This document shows, piece after piece, positions 41,790-51,189 of a stretch of 63,884 bases of DNA (positions within the stretch are counted from its first letter, which is position 1; each line of letters begins with the position of its first letter). A program made the translations under genes and the position numbers. The DNA is from an uncultured bacterium (GTDB lineage: Bacteria; Vulcanimicrobiota; Xenobia; Xenobiales; Xenobiaceae). The notes under the pieces are model-generated. The model ran no database searches, was not told the DNA's origin, and saw only the letters and a program-made list of their open reading frames with translations. Location: NCBI GenBank assembly GCA_934644775.1, contig CAKUDB010000014.1, positions 1-63,884 on the forward strand. The letters run 5' to 3'.

Positions 41790-41966
41790 AGTGCTGGCTC
41801 TGTTCGCTTTAGATATTGGCGGCCCTGCCAAAAATTGTACCTATGTTACTAGGGGAAAAGGCAAGCATGTAGAAGAAAGAAAAGCTTTTTTAGCAAAAGA
41901 GTAGAGTTGGTGCCGGTCTTGGAGAGCTCAGTGTCGGTGCCGGAGAATTGGAGAATAATCAGCGCT

Positions 41967-43184
41967 ATGCCGGTTTTTGATTATACTGCAGTAGACTCAA
42001 GAGGACGGAGTGTCGACGGAACTGTAGAAGCGCCAGACAAGCAGGCCGTTATTCGCGACTTGCGCAATATTCGTTATACAGTAACGACTATTAAAGAGCG
42101 TCGCGATCCCACTCGTATCATAAAAGATTTGACCGCTCGCTTCGAGAGGGCCGATCTCTATGCTCTGGCCATCTTTACTAGACAGTTTGCTGTGCTCTTT
42201 AACTCCGGTATTTCCACTGTACGAAGCTTAGATGGTTTGGGCCGCCAAACTCTCAACGGGCCGCTGAGTCGGGCCGTGCGAGAAGTTCATGACGATATTC
42301 GTATGGGTTATACGCTAGCTAAATCTATGAGCAAGCACCCTTTGGTCTTCGATCAGCTTTACATAGCCATGGTTCGAGCTGGCGAAATGTCCGGCTCTAT
42401 GGGCGATATTATGGAGCGTTTGGCCAACTTGCTCGAGCGCGAAGTTCGCTTGAGAGCCAAAGTCTCTTCAGCTACTACTTATCCTTTGGTAGTATTTGGC
42501 GCTTGCTGTTTGGTAACTTTCGTCTTGGTCAACTACGTATTCCCTACCTTCGTGGCTCTGTTTGAAGGTATCGACGTCCAACTTCCGGCCATTACCCGCA
42601 GCCTTATTTGGATTACCAAGATGGCTACTAATCCTTTTGTAGTAGTCAGCACTTTGGCAGTTATCGGTTTAATCTCCTATTTCGTCGGCCAATACGTCCG
42701 TACCGAAAAGGGTAAACGCGCCCTCGATGGCATGATGTTAGATATGCCCTTATTAGGGCCGGTTATCCAAAAAGTGGCTCTCTCTCGTTTTTGCCGTACT
42801 TTAGGCACTCTAATTGCCAGCGGTGTACCTGTCGTTCACTCTTTAGAAATTGTCAGTAAGGCAGTAGGCAACTCCGTTATAGGCGATATTCTCTTAGAAG
42901 TACAAATGGGCTTGAAGCAAGGTATGCGCCTTTCCGAGCCTATTAAAAAATATAAAATTTTCCCACCTATGCTCTATCAAATGATTGCTGTAGGTGAAGA
43001 GACTGGTAACTTACCTACCTTGCTCGATAAGTTGGCCGACTTCTACGACTTGGAAGTTGAACATGTATTGGAAGCCCTCACTTCCATGCTCGAGCCTATC
43101 ATGATCTTCTTCATGGGTATTGTCGTAGGTTACGTCTTGTTGGCTGTATTCTTGCCCGTTTACGATTTAGTCGGCAAGTTCTAA
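41967..43184 (+). CDS. Type IV pilus/T2SS platform protein PilC/GspF
   Basis: A 405-residue inner-membrane platform protein from the ATG at 41967 (MPVFDYTAVDSRG), which has GGAGAA upstream. Two T2SSF domains are visible: LAIFTRQFAVLFNSGISTVRSLDGL and ALSRFCRTLGTLIASGVPVVHSLEIV. Three membrane helices sit at about 165-190, 215-240 and 375-400, the last in MIFFMGIVVGYVLLAVFLPVYD. It organises pilin assembly with an ATPase, but no pilB, pilT, pilin or prepilin peptidase is nearby. Confidence 0.93.
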   Translation: MPVFDYTAVDSRGRSVDGTVEAPDKQAVIRDLRNIRYTVTTIKERRDPTRIIKDLTARFERADLYALAIFTRQFAVLFNSGISTVRSLDGLGRQTLNGPLSRAVREVHDDIRMGYTLAKSMSKHPLVFDQLYIAMVRAGEMSGSMGDIMERLANLLEREVRLRAKVSSATTYPLVVFGACCLVTFVLVNYVFPTFVALFEGIDVQLPAITRSLIWITKMATNPFVVVSTLAVIGLISYFVGQYVRTEKGKRALDGMMLDMPLLGPVIQKVALSRFCRTLGTLIASGVPVVHSLEIVSKAVGNSVIGDILLEVQMGLKQGMRLSEPIKKYKIFPPMLYQMIAVGEETGNLPTLLDKLADFYDLEVEHVLEALTSMLEPIMIFFMGIVVGYVLLAVFLPVYDLVGKF

Positions 43185-43202
43185 AAAGATAAGTCTCAAT
43201 CA

Positions 43203-43237
43203 GGAGCCGTCGTCAGCTTAAGGCTGGGGACGGCTCC
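43203..43237 (+). terminator. Hairpin after pilC-like gene
   Basis: GGAGCCGTC (43203-43211) pairs with GACGGCTCC (43229-43237), with an inner CAGC/GCTG stem. The following T content is modest (CTTCGTT). Confidence 0.6.
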
Positions 43238-43323
43238 CTTCGTTGCTAGGACTTAGCCCTCCCATTACTGACTGACTATAAAACCCCAAGCGCTTGGTGC
43301 GCTACTAAAAAAATGAGGAAAAT

Positions 43324-44982
43324 ATGGATAATACACAGATAGATACCGAAGCTGTCGCTAAGGGACAAGTTGCCCCCCCTCTAGCTATAGCTGTCGATGA
43401 GCGTATAGAAAAGGAGATTCGCCGTAGGCGCACTTTTGCTATTATCTCTCACCCCGACGCCGGTAAGACCACCCTTACAGAAAAGTTGCTCCTTTACGGA
43501 GGAGCCGTCAATTTAGCTGGTGTAGTTAGGGCTCGTCGCTCCCAAACTAGTGCCGCTTCCGACTTTATGGAGATAGAAAAGCAGCGTGGTATCTCGGTAA
43601 GCTCTACCGTTTTGAGCTTTGAATATAACGGTTGCTTACTTAATTTGTTAGATACTCCCGGCCACCAAGATTTTAGTGAAGATACTTACCGCACCCTTTT
43701 AGCTGTAGATAGTGTAATTATGGTTCTCGACGCCGCTAAGGGTATAGAGGCCCAAACTCTCAAGCTTTTCGAAGTTTGTAAACGGCGTCATATCCCTATG
43801 GTAACATTTATTAACAAGCTCGACCGCCCCAGTTTAGATCCTTTGGAGCTTACTGGCGAAATTGAGCGAGTCCTCAATGTCCATACGGTGCCTATGAACT
43901 GGCCTTTGGGCAGTGGCGAACATTTTAAGGGCGTCTTTGAGCCTTCTACCGCTCGTTTGCACCTTTTTGAAAGGCGCGATCATGGAGCTCGCAAAGCCGA
44001 AGTTAAAATCGTCGACCCCCATTCTGAAGAAGTGGCCTCTCTGGTACCTTCCGATATTTTCCAAAACTTTAGCGAAGAGATCGAGCTTTTGCAATTAGCT
44101 GGCGAAGAGTTTGACAAGGAAGCCTTTTATCGTGGTGAAATTACGCCCGTCTTCTTTGGCAGTGCTTTGACCAACTTTGGTGTGCAACTTTTCTTGGATC
44201 AATTTATCGATATGGTTCCCTCTCCACCAGCTCGCAACAGTGATAAGGGGTTGATCCCCCCGGAAACGCCCTCTTTCTCCGGTTTTGTTTTCAAAATTCA
44301 AGCCGATATGAACCCTCGCCACCGCGACCGCGTAGCCTTTTTGCGCATTTGTACTGGCCGTTTCGAGCGTGGCATGAAAGTGCACTGCGCCCGCACCGGT
44401 GAAGTAATTCGCTTAACTTATCCTCAGCGTCTATTTGCCCAAGAGCGAGAAACTGTTGACGAGGCTTTCCCTGGAGATGTCGTCGGTTTAGTCAACTCCG
44501 GCGAGCTTATCTTGGGCGATACTTTAGTTGAAGGAGAAGATATTCACTACGATCCTATTCCCTTATTCCCGCCGGAGCATTTCTGTAGAGTAATTGTCGA
44601 CGATCCTTCCCGACGCAAACAGTTTAATAAAGCTTTGGATCTGTTACAGCGCGAAGGGGCTATCCAAATCTTTTGGCCGCCAGAAGAGAGTGCTCGTATG
44701 CCCATTATGGGAGCGGTAGGCCAATTACAATTTGAAGTTGTGGCCCATCGCTTGAAAACTGATTACGGTGTAGAGGCTAGGTTTGAGCCTATGTCTTTCC
44801 GCTTGGCTAGATGGGTGGTAGGTACTCCCGAAGATCTGGAAACCTTTGAGCCTTCGCGTTTAGCGTTAAAAGTAGCGGACGGCCAAGCTCGCTTAGTTTG
44901 TCTCTTCCCCTCCCAGTGGGACTTAGACTATACGGCAGAAAAGAATCCTAAATTGCAATTCTTGTCGGTAAGCCCTCGCTAA
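43324..44982 (+). CDS. prfC: Peptide chain release factor 3
   Basis: A 552-residue translational GTPase that recycles RF1/RF2 after termination. The P-loop is SHPDAGKTTLTEK, switch region RGISVSSTVLSF, DTPGHQDFSEDTYR and NKLD. The RF3 C-terminal domain follows (PIMGAVGQLQFEVVAHRLK). Class and length fit RF3 rather than EF-G or LepA. It ends before a 13-bp perfect stem terminator. Confidence 0.95.
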   Translation: MDNTQIDTEAVAKGQVAPPLAIAVDERIEKEIRRRRTFAIISHPDAGKTTLTEKLLLYGGAVNLAGVVRARRSQTSAASDFMEIEKQRGISVSSTVLSFEYNGCLLNLLDTPGHQDFSEDTYRTLLAVDSVIMVLDAAKGIEAQTLKLFEVCKRRHIPMVTFINKLDRPSLDPLELTGEIERVLNVHTVPMNWPLGSGEHFKGVFEPSTARLHLFERRDHGARKAEVKIVDPHSEEVASLVPSDIFQNFSEEIELLQLAGEEFDKEAFYRGEITPVFFGSALTNFGVQLFLDQFIDMVPSPPARNSDKGLIPPETPSFSGFVFKIQADMNPRHRDRVAFLRICTGRFERGMKVHCARTGEVIRLTYPQRLFAQERETVDEAFPGDVVGLVNSGELILGDTLVEGEDIHYDPIPLFPPEHFCRVIVDDPSRRKQFNKALDLLQREGAIQIFWPPEESARMPIMGAVGQLQFEVVAHRLKTDYGVEARFEPMSFRLARWVVGTPEDLETFEPSRLALKVADGQARLVCLFPSQWDLDYTAEKNPKLQFLSVSPR

Positions 44983-44993
44983 TTGTGACTAAC

Positions 44994-45038
44994 CTAGCGG
45001 CCCATATAAGTTAAAGCTTATGGGCCGCTAGCTTTTTT
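44994..45038 (+). terminator. Terminator of prfC
   Basis: CTAGCGGCCCATA (44994-45006) and TATGGGCCGCTAG (45019-45031) form a perfect 13-bp stem followed by CTTTTTT. Confidence 0.88.
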
Positions 45039-45085
45039 GTAGATCCAACCCCGAAACTTTTAGCTAAGGTTCAGCTAAGGTGGGG

Positions 45086-45943
45086 TTAGTTTTTGTGTAG
45101 AGTTGCCCTGGCAGCTTGGATAACATGTTTAGCCAAAATTACATTAGTCACAGCCCCTACGCCACCAGGAACGGGCGTGACCGCTTGTACAACTTGGGCA
45201 TCTTCCCAGCGGACGTCGCCGCAAAGCTTACCTTGTTTATCTACGCTAGTACCTACGTCTATAACGATCTGGCCAGGGTGTAGATACTTTTTATCCACTA
45301 AGTCGGGCTTACCCACAGCCGCGATTAGTAAATCGGCCTTTTGAGCTAAGGCGAAAGCGTCTTGGCTATAACTATGGCAGATAGTTACAGTGGCATTCTC
45401 TTCCAAAAGTAACATAGCCGCCGGTTTACCTACAATTTGGCTCCTGCCCAATACGAGGGCATTTTTGCCTTCAATACTAAAGCCGTAGTATTTGATAATC
45501 TCTAGGCAAGCTTGAGCTGTACAAGGTGGAAAACCCATTTGCGGTTGGCCAGAATAAACTCCCACTTGGGAAGTGAGGGTAATTCCATCGGCGTCTTTAT
45601 GGGGATCGAGGGTGGCGCAGACGGCATTTCTATCTATATGACTAGGTAGAGGCATAAAGACTAAAATGCCGTGCACTTTAGGATCGTCGTTGAGAATACG
45701 GATTTGCTTAAGCAAATCTTCCTGTTTTGTAGCCAAGGGTAAGACGATATTGCGCACTTTAACCCCTACAGAGAGGCAGCGTCTGGAAGCTGCTCTTTCG
45801 TAAGCCATATCATCTTCGCGCTCACCTAAGCGCACAGTAGCCAACATAGGCTCTACGCCTTTGTCTTTAAGCTCTTGGGCTTGAATATGTAAGTGGTGGG
45901 CGATCTCTTGGGTAATAATTTTTCCGTCTAAAATTAAAGGCAC
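45086..45943 (-). CDS. folD: Methylene-THF dehydrogenase/cyclohydrolase
   Basis: A 285-residue bifunctional enzyme interconverting methylene-, methenyl- and formyl-tetrahydrofolate with NADP. Start is GTG at 45943. Blocks are the YERAASRRCLSVGV segment (normally YVK.K), GILVFMPLPSHID, the nucleotide loop LGRSQIVGKPAAMLL and the end TPVPGGVGAVTN. It starts 13 bp after the cyclodeaminase stop. The catalytic lysine of the usual YxxxK is not apparent: the aligned positions read YERAA, so activity deserves testing. Confidence 0.92.
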   Translation of the reverse strand: MPLILDGKIITQEIAHHLHIQAQELKDKGVEPMLATVRLGEREDDMAYERAASRRCLSVGVKVRNIVLPLATKQEDLLKQIRILNDDPKVHGILVFMPLPSHIDRNAVCATLDPHKDADGITLTSQVGVYSGQPQMGFPPCTAQACLEIIKYYGFSIEGKNALVLGRSQIVGKPAAMLLLEENATVTICHSYSQDAFALAQKADLLIAAVGKPDLVDKKYLHPGQIVIDVGTSVDKQGKLCGDVRWEDAQVVQAVTPVPGGVGAVTNVILAKHVIQAARATLHKN

Positions 45944-45956
45944 AAGGGAACCTCGC

Positions 45957-46589
45957 TTAACCTTTCAGTTGCTGGGCTATCTGGCTATAAATAGCTTCGG
46001 CTCGCGGCCCATACTCATTTAAGAGAACTTCAGCTTGTTTATTTAGCTCTTGAGCACTTATTCTGTCGGCCATAGCTTGGGTGTTAATATAAATATTTAA
46101 AGCGGCGGCTTGTAAAGCTGCTCCACAAAAAGAAGCGCCTGAAGCGGCGTCACTTATCGCTAAACGCGAGCCTTTTATGGCCAAAACTTCTAATATTTCT
46201 ATACTGCGACTACATTTTTCCATAATGCGCAAGGGAGTCAAACTGGCCTTATAGAGCGCTTCTTCCATAACGGCCTCTTTGTGTAGTCTCTCGGCTTCGG
46301 TATCTTTAGGTAATCGGTAAGCCTCGGCCAGCGGCTCAAAAGCTTGAGCATCTTTTTCGATTAGCTCGCTTAATTCTTGTCGGAGCTGTTGCAATTCTAT
46401 TTGCAAAGATTTTAGTTCCGGCTCAAACTCGGCATATTTCTTTTTGCCTATAGTTAGGGCTCCAGTCATCTGACCTAGAGCTGTACCGAGCGCTCCGACT
46501 AGAGCGGCAGCCCCTCCGCCTCCAGGTACGGGATCTGAAGAAGCTAATCTATCTAAAAAATCCTGACAATTAGTATTCTTAAAGTCCAT
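45957..46589 (-). CDS. Formimidoyl-THF cyclodeaminase family protein
   Basis: A 210-residue helical protein of the FTCD C-terminal/FchA family, which releases ammonia from 5-formimino-tetrahydrofolate to give methenyl-THF. It begins FLDRLASSDPVPGGGGAAAL, the signature glycine-rich loop, and follows with long helices. It lies 13 bp upstream of folD, which uses the methenyl product, so the pair forms a short one-carbon route. No histidine-degradation or purine-fermentation genes are nearby. Confidence 0.88.
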   Translation of the reverse strand: MDFKNTNCQDFLDRLASSDPVPGGGGAAALVGALGTALGQMTGALTIGKKKYAEFEPELKSLQIELQQLRQELSELIEKDAQAFEPLAEAYRLPKDTEAERLHKEAVMEEALYKASLTPLRIMEKCSRSIEILEVLAIKGSRLAISDAASGASFCGAALQAAALNIYINTQAMADRISAQELNKQAEVLLNEYGPRAEAIYSQIAQQLKG

Positions 46590-46670
46590 TAGGTTATCGA
46601 TTCTCTTTTTAGTCTAAAAAATAGGGCGCTCCCTAGGGCGAAAAGCTTCGGGAACTGCTGGGGTGAACGG

Positions 46671-47900
46671 CTAGTTCTTTTGGCTTTGGGCCAAAATATT
46701 TTCAATAATACGTAAACATTTTCCGGTAGTTTCAGAATCGCTAAAAATATCGGCCATTTCTTGGACTTTGCGACGTTTGTCTATAGCTTTGCGAATGGCT
46801 GAATTTAAGGCGCTGGGAGTAACCTTCTTGACCTCAAGAGTAGTGCCGACGTTGGAATTTAAGACGCGCTGAGCTACTTCTAACTGAGAACGCACTTGAG
46901 GAATTACGCAAACTGGCACTCCGTGAGCTAAAGCTTTTTGTACAAAGCCCAAGCCTCCGCAGCAAACTGCACAAGAAGCCTTCTCTAAAATTTTATTGTG
47001 AGAAGCGAAGCGGGTAATAATTGCCTCATCCATATTCTTAAATTCGTCCAAGGGGATGCTGCAAGTGGTAGCTACTATTTGATAGCTGTTAGAAGGCATA
47101 GCCGCTACAGTTTGCTTAAGTAAATAAGCGTTGTCTTGATAAGAGCAACCTAAGCTGACCAAAATAATTTGGCGTGAATCGTTGGCTAATTCCAACTTAA
47201 AATTCGTCTTGGGCTCCCAATGGCAAGGGCCTACTAAGTTGACATTGTCGGGCCAGGGGCGCGGATATTCGAAAGGCTCGGAAGTGAAGTAGAGGAAGTT
47301 GGGCAATTGGGAAAACCAAGTTTGCATGTCGCGCAAGGGAAGAATGCCTAACTTCAACAGAAAATCATTAAAAGAGTCTAGCTCACATTCGAAACATTTT
47401 TGGATCGAGCCTGAGCGAGCCCAATTTTTGATAGCTCCGAAAGTACTCTGAGAATAGGGGAGCCCTGGGCCAAATAGAGGAATACCTTGAGCGGGGAAGG
47501 GGACTAAATCGGCACTCCAACTAACTAATGGCACTCGAGAAGCCATAGCTCCGGCGGCAGCCCCCAAACAAGTGGCGTTGACTATTAGTAAATCGGGAGT
47601 GTCATAGCGCAGAGCGGCTGCAAAATCGTTAAAATCGAAACGAGAGCGCTGAACTAAATATTCGATAAGTTTGCTTAGAGATTGCTCATAGGTTTCACAT
47701 TGCCAGTCGTCTAGCCTAAAAAACTCGACATAATCGGAAATAGGAGAAGCTTCTAAACCGGCTCGGCGCAATGTCTTTACGCAGTGGCGTCCAGTTTTGA
47801 CAATGACTCGATGGCCATTTTCAGTCAGTTTTAGTAAAGTGGGAACGAGAGGATAAATCTGACTGCGGCTGGCTTCTGAATATACTAAAATTTTTGCCAT
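46671..47900 (-). CDS. UGT/MGT-like glycosyltransferase (GT-B)
   Basis: A 409-residue GT1-type glycosyltransferase. The N-terminus is the usual KILVYSEASRSQIYPLVPTL, and the sugar-nucleotide end has CCGGLGFVQKALAHGVPVCVIP with VAQRVLNSNVGTTL. This is the pattern of macrolide and sterol/terpenoid glycosyltransferases, though the classic HGG is CGG here. Acceptor unknown; a lipid or small hydrophobic molecule is typical. AAGGAGAGG precedes the start. It stands alone. Confidence 0.82.
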   Translation of the reverse strand: MAKILVYSEASRSQIYPLVPTLLKLTENGHRVIVKTGRHCVKTLRRAGLEASPISDYVEFFRLDDWQCETYEQSLSKLIEYLVQRSRFDFNDFAAALRYDTPDLLIVNATCLGAAAGAMASRVPLVSWSADLVPFPAQGIPLFGPGLPYSQSTFGAIKNWARSGSIQKCFECELDSFNDFLLKLGILPLRDMQTWFSQLPNFLYFTSEPFEYPRPWPDNVNLVGPCHWEPKTNFKLELANDSRQIILVSLGCSYQDNAYLLKQTVAAMPSNSYQIVATTCSIPLDEFKNMDEAIITRFASHNKILEKASCAVCCGGLGFVQKALAHGVPVCVIPQVRSQLEVAQRVLNSNVGTTLEVKKVTPSALNSAIRKAIDKRRKVQEMADIFSDSETTGKCLRIIENILAQSQKN

Positions 47901-48077
47901 GGCGGCCTCTCCTTTTATAATAAGAGAAGTGCGCTGGAGACGGGCCGCAGACTTTTTCTTTATGCCCTAATGTTCCGGGAGCGGAATCTTTTGTATATTT
48001 CCAACGCTTTTCCAAAAGAATATATTTCAGCCGCAGTACCGGGCGAACTAAAACATACCCCCAATGTTAGCTAAATA

Positions 48078-48114
48078 GCGGTCTAAACCCTGCCCAAAGC
48101 AGGGTTTGAACCGC
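48078..48114. terminator. Hairpin after EamA gene
   Basis: GCGGT/ACCGC and AAACCCTGC (48085-48093)/GCAGGGTTT (48099-48107) form a strong stem downstream of the transporter stop on the minus strand. No clear T tract follows. Confidence 0.5.
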
Positions 48115-48130
48115 CAACTAACCTTAAAAG

Positions 48131-49144
48131 CTAGGGGTTTTCCCATTTAGCCATTTCTACTGAAGGTAAAATTGGCTTGGCTTTAATATCTTCAGATAAG
48201 TCCTGAGTAGAATCGGCTAATGGGGAAGATGGAGTAGCTTGTGGGTCCTCATTGGGCTTTGATTTGTCAGCCGATCCGGAAGTTAAGCCTCCCAACTGAG
48301 AAGAGACTAAAGCGATAAAGACTAAGCCAATACCTAAAGCTATACGGTTAGTTATAGGATCACCCTTAAACCAAACTCCGCACATACAAGCGAAGGGACA
48401 TTCGGTAGCAAAGATAACCGCCGTCACCGTAGGGCTAATATATTTAATGCCGATATTCATCATGGTAATAGCTACTAAAGTGGCCATAATAGCCAACCAA
48501 GCTAAGCCTCCCCACTGTGGCCAAGTAAGTTCGGCTGGGAAGGGTTTGCCAAAAATAGCAAAGAGCCACCCCCACATAGAGGCAAAGAGGAATTGCAAAC
48601 AGCTTAAAGGCAACAATTCAGAAGTGCGGGAACATCTGGAGACGGCGATAATATGAGCGGCAAATAAAACGGCGCTGGCTAGCGATAAGAGATCTCCGTA
48701 GTTGAAACTGGTGACAGAGATCGGGCCGGCAATAAAATAGACGCCCACAAAACATAAGACGGCCCCTACGTATACTGGCACGGCAATCTTTTCACGATAT
48801 AAAGTCCAGGCCAAAAAGGGCACTACCACTACATTGAGACAGCAATAGACGGCATTTTTACTTACGGTTGTAAAAAAAAGTCCGTAGGACTGGACTGCGT
48901 AAGCTAAATAGAGCAAGGTGCCTACCAAAAAACCGTGTTTGAGTAACTCCCAGCCAAATTTGTCTCGCCCTTGATAGAGAAAATAAGCAAGTCCTACGGC
49001 AGCTACTCCAAAGCGGATAGCTAAAATATAATTCATGGGGACGATCTCTTGGACGTCTTTCATCACCATAAAGGAGATTCCCCAAACAGCTGCGGTAGCT
49101 AAGAGCAGGATAGAAAATAAAACTTGCTTATAACGAGCGAACAT
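48131..49144 (-). CDS. EamA-family (DMT) transporter
   Basis: A 337-residue membrane protein with about ten hydrophobic helices in two EamA repeats (first from AAVWGISFMVMKDV, second from LASAVLFAAHIIAVSRCS). A cytosolic Ser/Asp/Pro-rich tail of about 50 residues follows. EamA proteins export amino acids or small metabolites; the cargo is not predictable. It is a single gene, divergent from the membrane-anchored protein at 49444. Confidence 0.85.
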   Translation of the reverse strand: MFARYKQVLFSILLLATAAVWGISFMVMKDVQEIVPMNYILAIRFGVAAVGLAYFLYQGRDKFGWELLKHGFLVGTLLYLAYAVQSYGLFFTTVSKNAVYCCLNVVVVPFLAWTLYREKIAVPVYVGAVLCFVGVYFIAGPISVTSFNYGDLLSLASAVLFAAHIIAVSRCSRTSELLPLSCLQFLFASMWGWLFAIFGKPFPAELTWPQWGGLAWLAIMATLVAITMMNIGIKYISPTVTAVIFATECPFACMCGVWFKGDPITNRIALGIGLVFIALVSSQLGGLTSGSADKSKPNEDPQATPSSPLADSTQDLSEDIKAKPILPSVEMAKWENP

Positions 49145-49443
49145 ATATATATTAGATAGCTCAAACTTTCATATAAAGTTTCCGTGGGGCAGGCCTTTCC
49201 ACTCTATCAATTTGAACCTAAAGAATCAACTCCCACCTATTGTGCCAACTATAAATGTCCTCTACAAAATGTAGTTAAATAAAAAATATATAATAGTATT
49301 TTGTATTATTATGGGCCCATTTAGCCTTTTATGCTCTATCGAAGGCCTTTAAGAGGCAGGAGCCTTTATTTGAATTGGGCAGGAATAAGGGGCCGGGCAA
49401 CGCAATTTCCTTCTCCGATTTTATTGATGGGAAAAAAATATAT

Positions 49444-50442
49444 ATGAAACGCTTAGCCTTTGTCATAGGCTCTCTAATAGTTGTCGGCTTACTGGCCCTA
49501 TTGTTTATTCCCGATATGCGTCGAGGACTTTTCGGTGTGGCTCTACCTTTAAAGCTCCAAGAGGGTAAGGCCGATGTGGTGAATGTTGTTTCCATGCTTT
49601 TGCATGGGCGCGAGATCAGAGGATTGAGTGCTCAACCCAATTTGGAAATAGATGAGAGTGTCCAGCCCGATGTTTACGATTTGGCCCTGAGCTTTATCGA
49701 AAAGACAGAGCGTGGCGGAGCTCAGCCGGTAGTCAATTATTTGGTTAAAGAGGCCAAGTTGGCCCAGATCGGCGTCAATAAGCCAGCTTCATTCTTAGAT
49801 AATATCTTTACTATGCGTTTAAGTCCCCAAGGAATTATTGAGGGTTTCGAACTTATTAAGGGGCGCAAATCCAATTTGATGGACGAAACGCATACTGCCG
49901 AGCTTTTGTCTTCTCTATGGATTGGTCGTCCCAGTAAGAGGGTACGCATAGGCGAACCTTGGGACAGTCGTTGGATAATCAATTACCCTATAGATACTCT
50001 TCCTGGTAAGTCTCTCACTTTGGAGCATCGTCTCAAATATACTATCGCCGATATTAGCCATGATGAAAAGGGTATAGACGTAGCTCAAATTAACTACACT
50101 GGTTCTATTGTGGTTAGCCCTAAAGAAAAATTGCCTGAAAATGTGGAAGTTTTGGGCAAAGGGCGTATTGAGGGCCAAGCTTATATGAATATTAAAGATG
50201 GCTCTGTAATTGTGGTCGACGATCGAACCGTTTGGGTTTATGGTGTACGTTTTTTGGATGAAGATATGGAAGACTTAAGGATCTTCGATCGCAAAAGTCG
50301 AGTCTTCCGCCCCAGAGTTGTACCTAAAGCTGGTGCCGGATTTAGTAGTGCTATGCCCCAAGACGGAGAGGCTCCAGGGCTAAATCAGTTAGAGAAAAAG
50401 CCTGGAACTGGGACTCCTTCTCCAACTAATGGCAAAAAGTAG
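49444..50442 (+). CDS. Membrane-anchored protein of unknown function
   Basis: A 332-residue protein from the ATG at 49444 (MKRLAFVIGSL). One N-terminal helix (about 4-24) anchors or exports it. The rest is beta-rich and ends in a Pro/Gly/Thr-rich tail. Segments LFVKEAKLAQIGV-like VNYLVKEAKLAQIGV and GRIEGQAYMNIKDGSVIVVDDR resemble the lipocalin-like or LolA-like barrels of envelope proteins, but I cannot place the family. The promoter region it shares with the EamA gene is AT-rich. Confidence 0.65.
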   Translation: MKRLAFVIGSLIVVGLLALLFIPDMRRGLFGVALPLKLQEGKADVVNVVSMLLHGREIRGLSAQPNLEIDESVQPDVYDLALSFIEKTERGGAQPVVNYLVKEAKLAQIGVNKPASFLDNIFTMRLSPQGIIEGFELIKGRKSNLMDETHTAELLSSLWIGRPSKRVRIGEPWDSRWIINYPIDTLPGKSLTLEHRLKYTIADISHDEKGIDVAQINYTGSIVVSPKEKLPENVEVLGKGRIEGQAYMNIKDGSVIVVDDRTVWVYGVRFLDEDMEDLRIFDRKSRVFRPRVVPKAGAGFSSAMPQDGEAPGLNQLEKKPGTGTPSPTNGKK

Positions 50443-50657
50443 TTTACTCTACTCTTCTTCTCCTTAAAAATAGGGAGTAGGCCCCAAAGTAGGCCTCAAG
50501 CTCGGTTGCCTTAGTTATAAGGTGGCCGGGCTTTTTTATTTTTTTTAGCTGAAGCTTAAAAAGCAGGAAAGGGCTCAAAGCAAAATAGAATATTCTAGCG
50601 GTCTTTTTTTTGTTGGGGGCGGGGGTATTTTCTTCCAACAAAAGAGCTGGGGCGGTT

Positions 50658-51083
50658 TTGATAACGAAACTTAGACGTTTTTTTAGGTCTTCTCTTTTTG
50701 TGAACGGTGCTTTTGGCGCTGTGCTTTTAGTGTTGCTCGTTGTGGGTGTCTATTATGGTTGCTTAATTATTTCTGAACAACGTCAGGAATATCGCATTAA
50801 GTTAGCCCGGTTAGAAGAGTGTGAGCGCGATGTGGCCAAGGCTCAAACTCAGGTCAACATCTTGGAAAAGAAGAAGATCCGCTTGCAACAAGCCGATGGT
50901 ATTAAAGATGCGGCTAGAGAAAAGTTAGGCATGGTAAGTAAGGGTGAAGTGGCTTATGTGGTTAAAGGTGTGCCCGATGAAAAAGCTCCTTTGGCCGGAA
51001 ATAAATTTTCTGCCGAAGCTTACCAGCCTGGACGTAGACCTTCGGGCTTCTTCTTTACCTTCTTTGGCCCTCTGATTTTTTAA
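50658..51083 (+). CDS. FtsB/DivIC-like septum protein
   Basis: About 141 residues. The likely start is TTG at 50658, after GGGGCGG; earlier codons of the open frame are implausible. A basic N-terminus, one transmembrane helix (AFGAVLLVLLVVGVYYG) and a coiled coil (about 40-85: RIKLARLEECERDVAKAQTQ) ending in REKLGMVSKGEVAYVV are the FtsB/DivIC layout, including the closing EK.GM...GE motif. FtsB-type proteins join the divisome. The C-terminal 35 residues are a family-unlike Pro/Phe-rich tail. Confidence 0.75.
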   Translation: MITKLRRFFRSSLFVNGAFGAVLLVLLVVGVYYGCLIISEQRQEYRIKLARLEECERDVAKAQTQVNILEKKKIRLQQADGIKDAAREKLGMVSKGEVAYVVKGVPDEKAPLAGNKFSAEAYQPGRRPSGFFFTFFGPLIF

Positions 51084-51096
51084 CTTATAGTTTATA

Positions 51097-51148
51097 AACA
51101 AAGAGCGGATAAGCGAGAATCTTTTTTTTCGCTTATCCGCTCTTTGTT
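51097..51148. terminator. Perfect 20-bp stem terminator
   Basis: Sequence 51097-51116 is the exact reverse complement of 51129-51148, with the loop holding TTTTTTT. It separates two convergent genes and can serve both. Confidence 0.85.
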
Positions 51149-51189
51149 TTAGTCGCCCTTAGAAGGGGCGAACTATATTTTCTAGCCTT

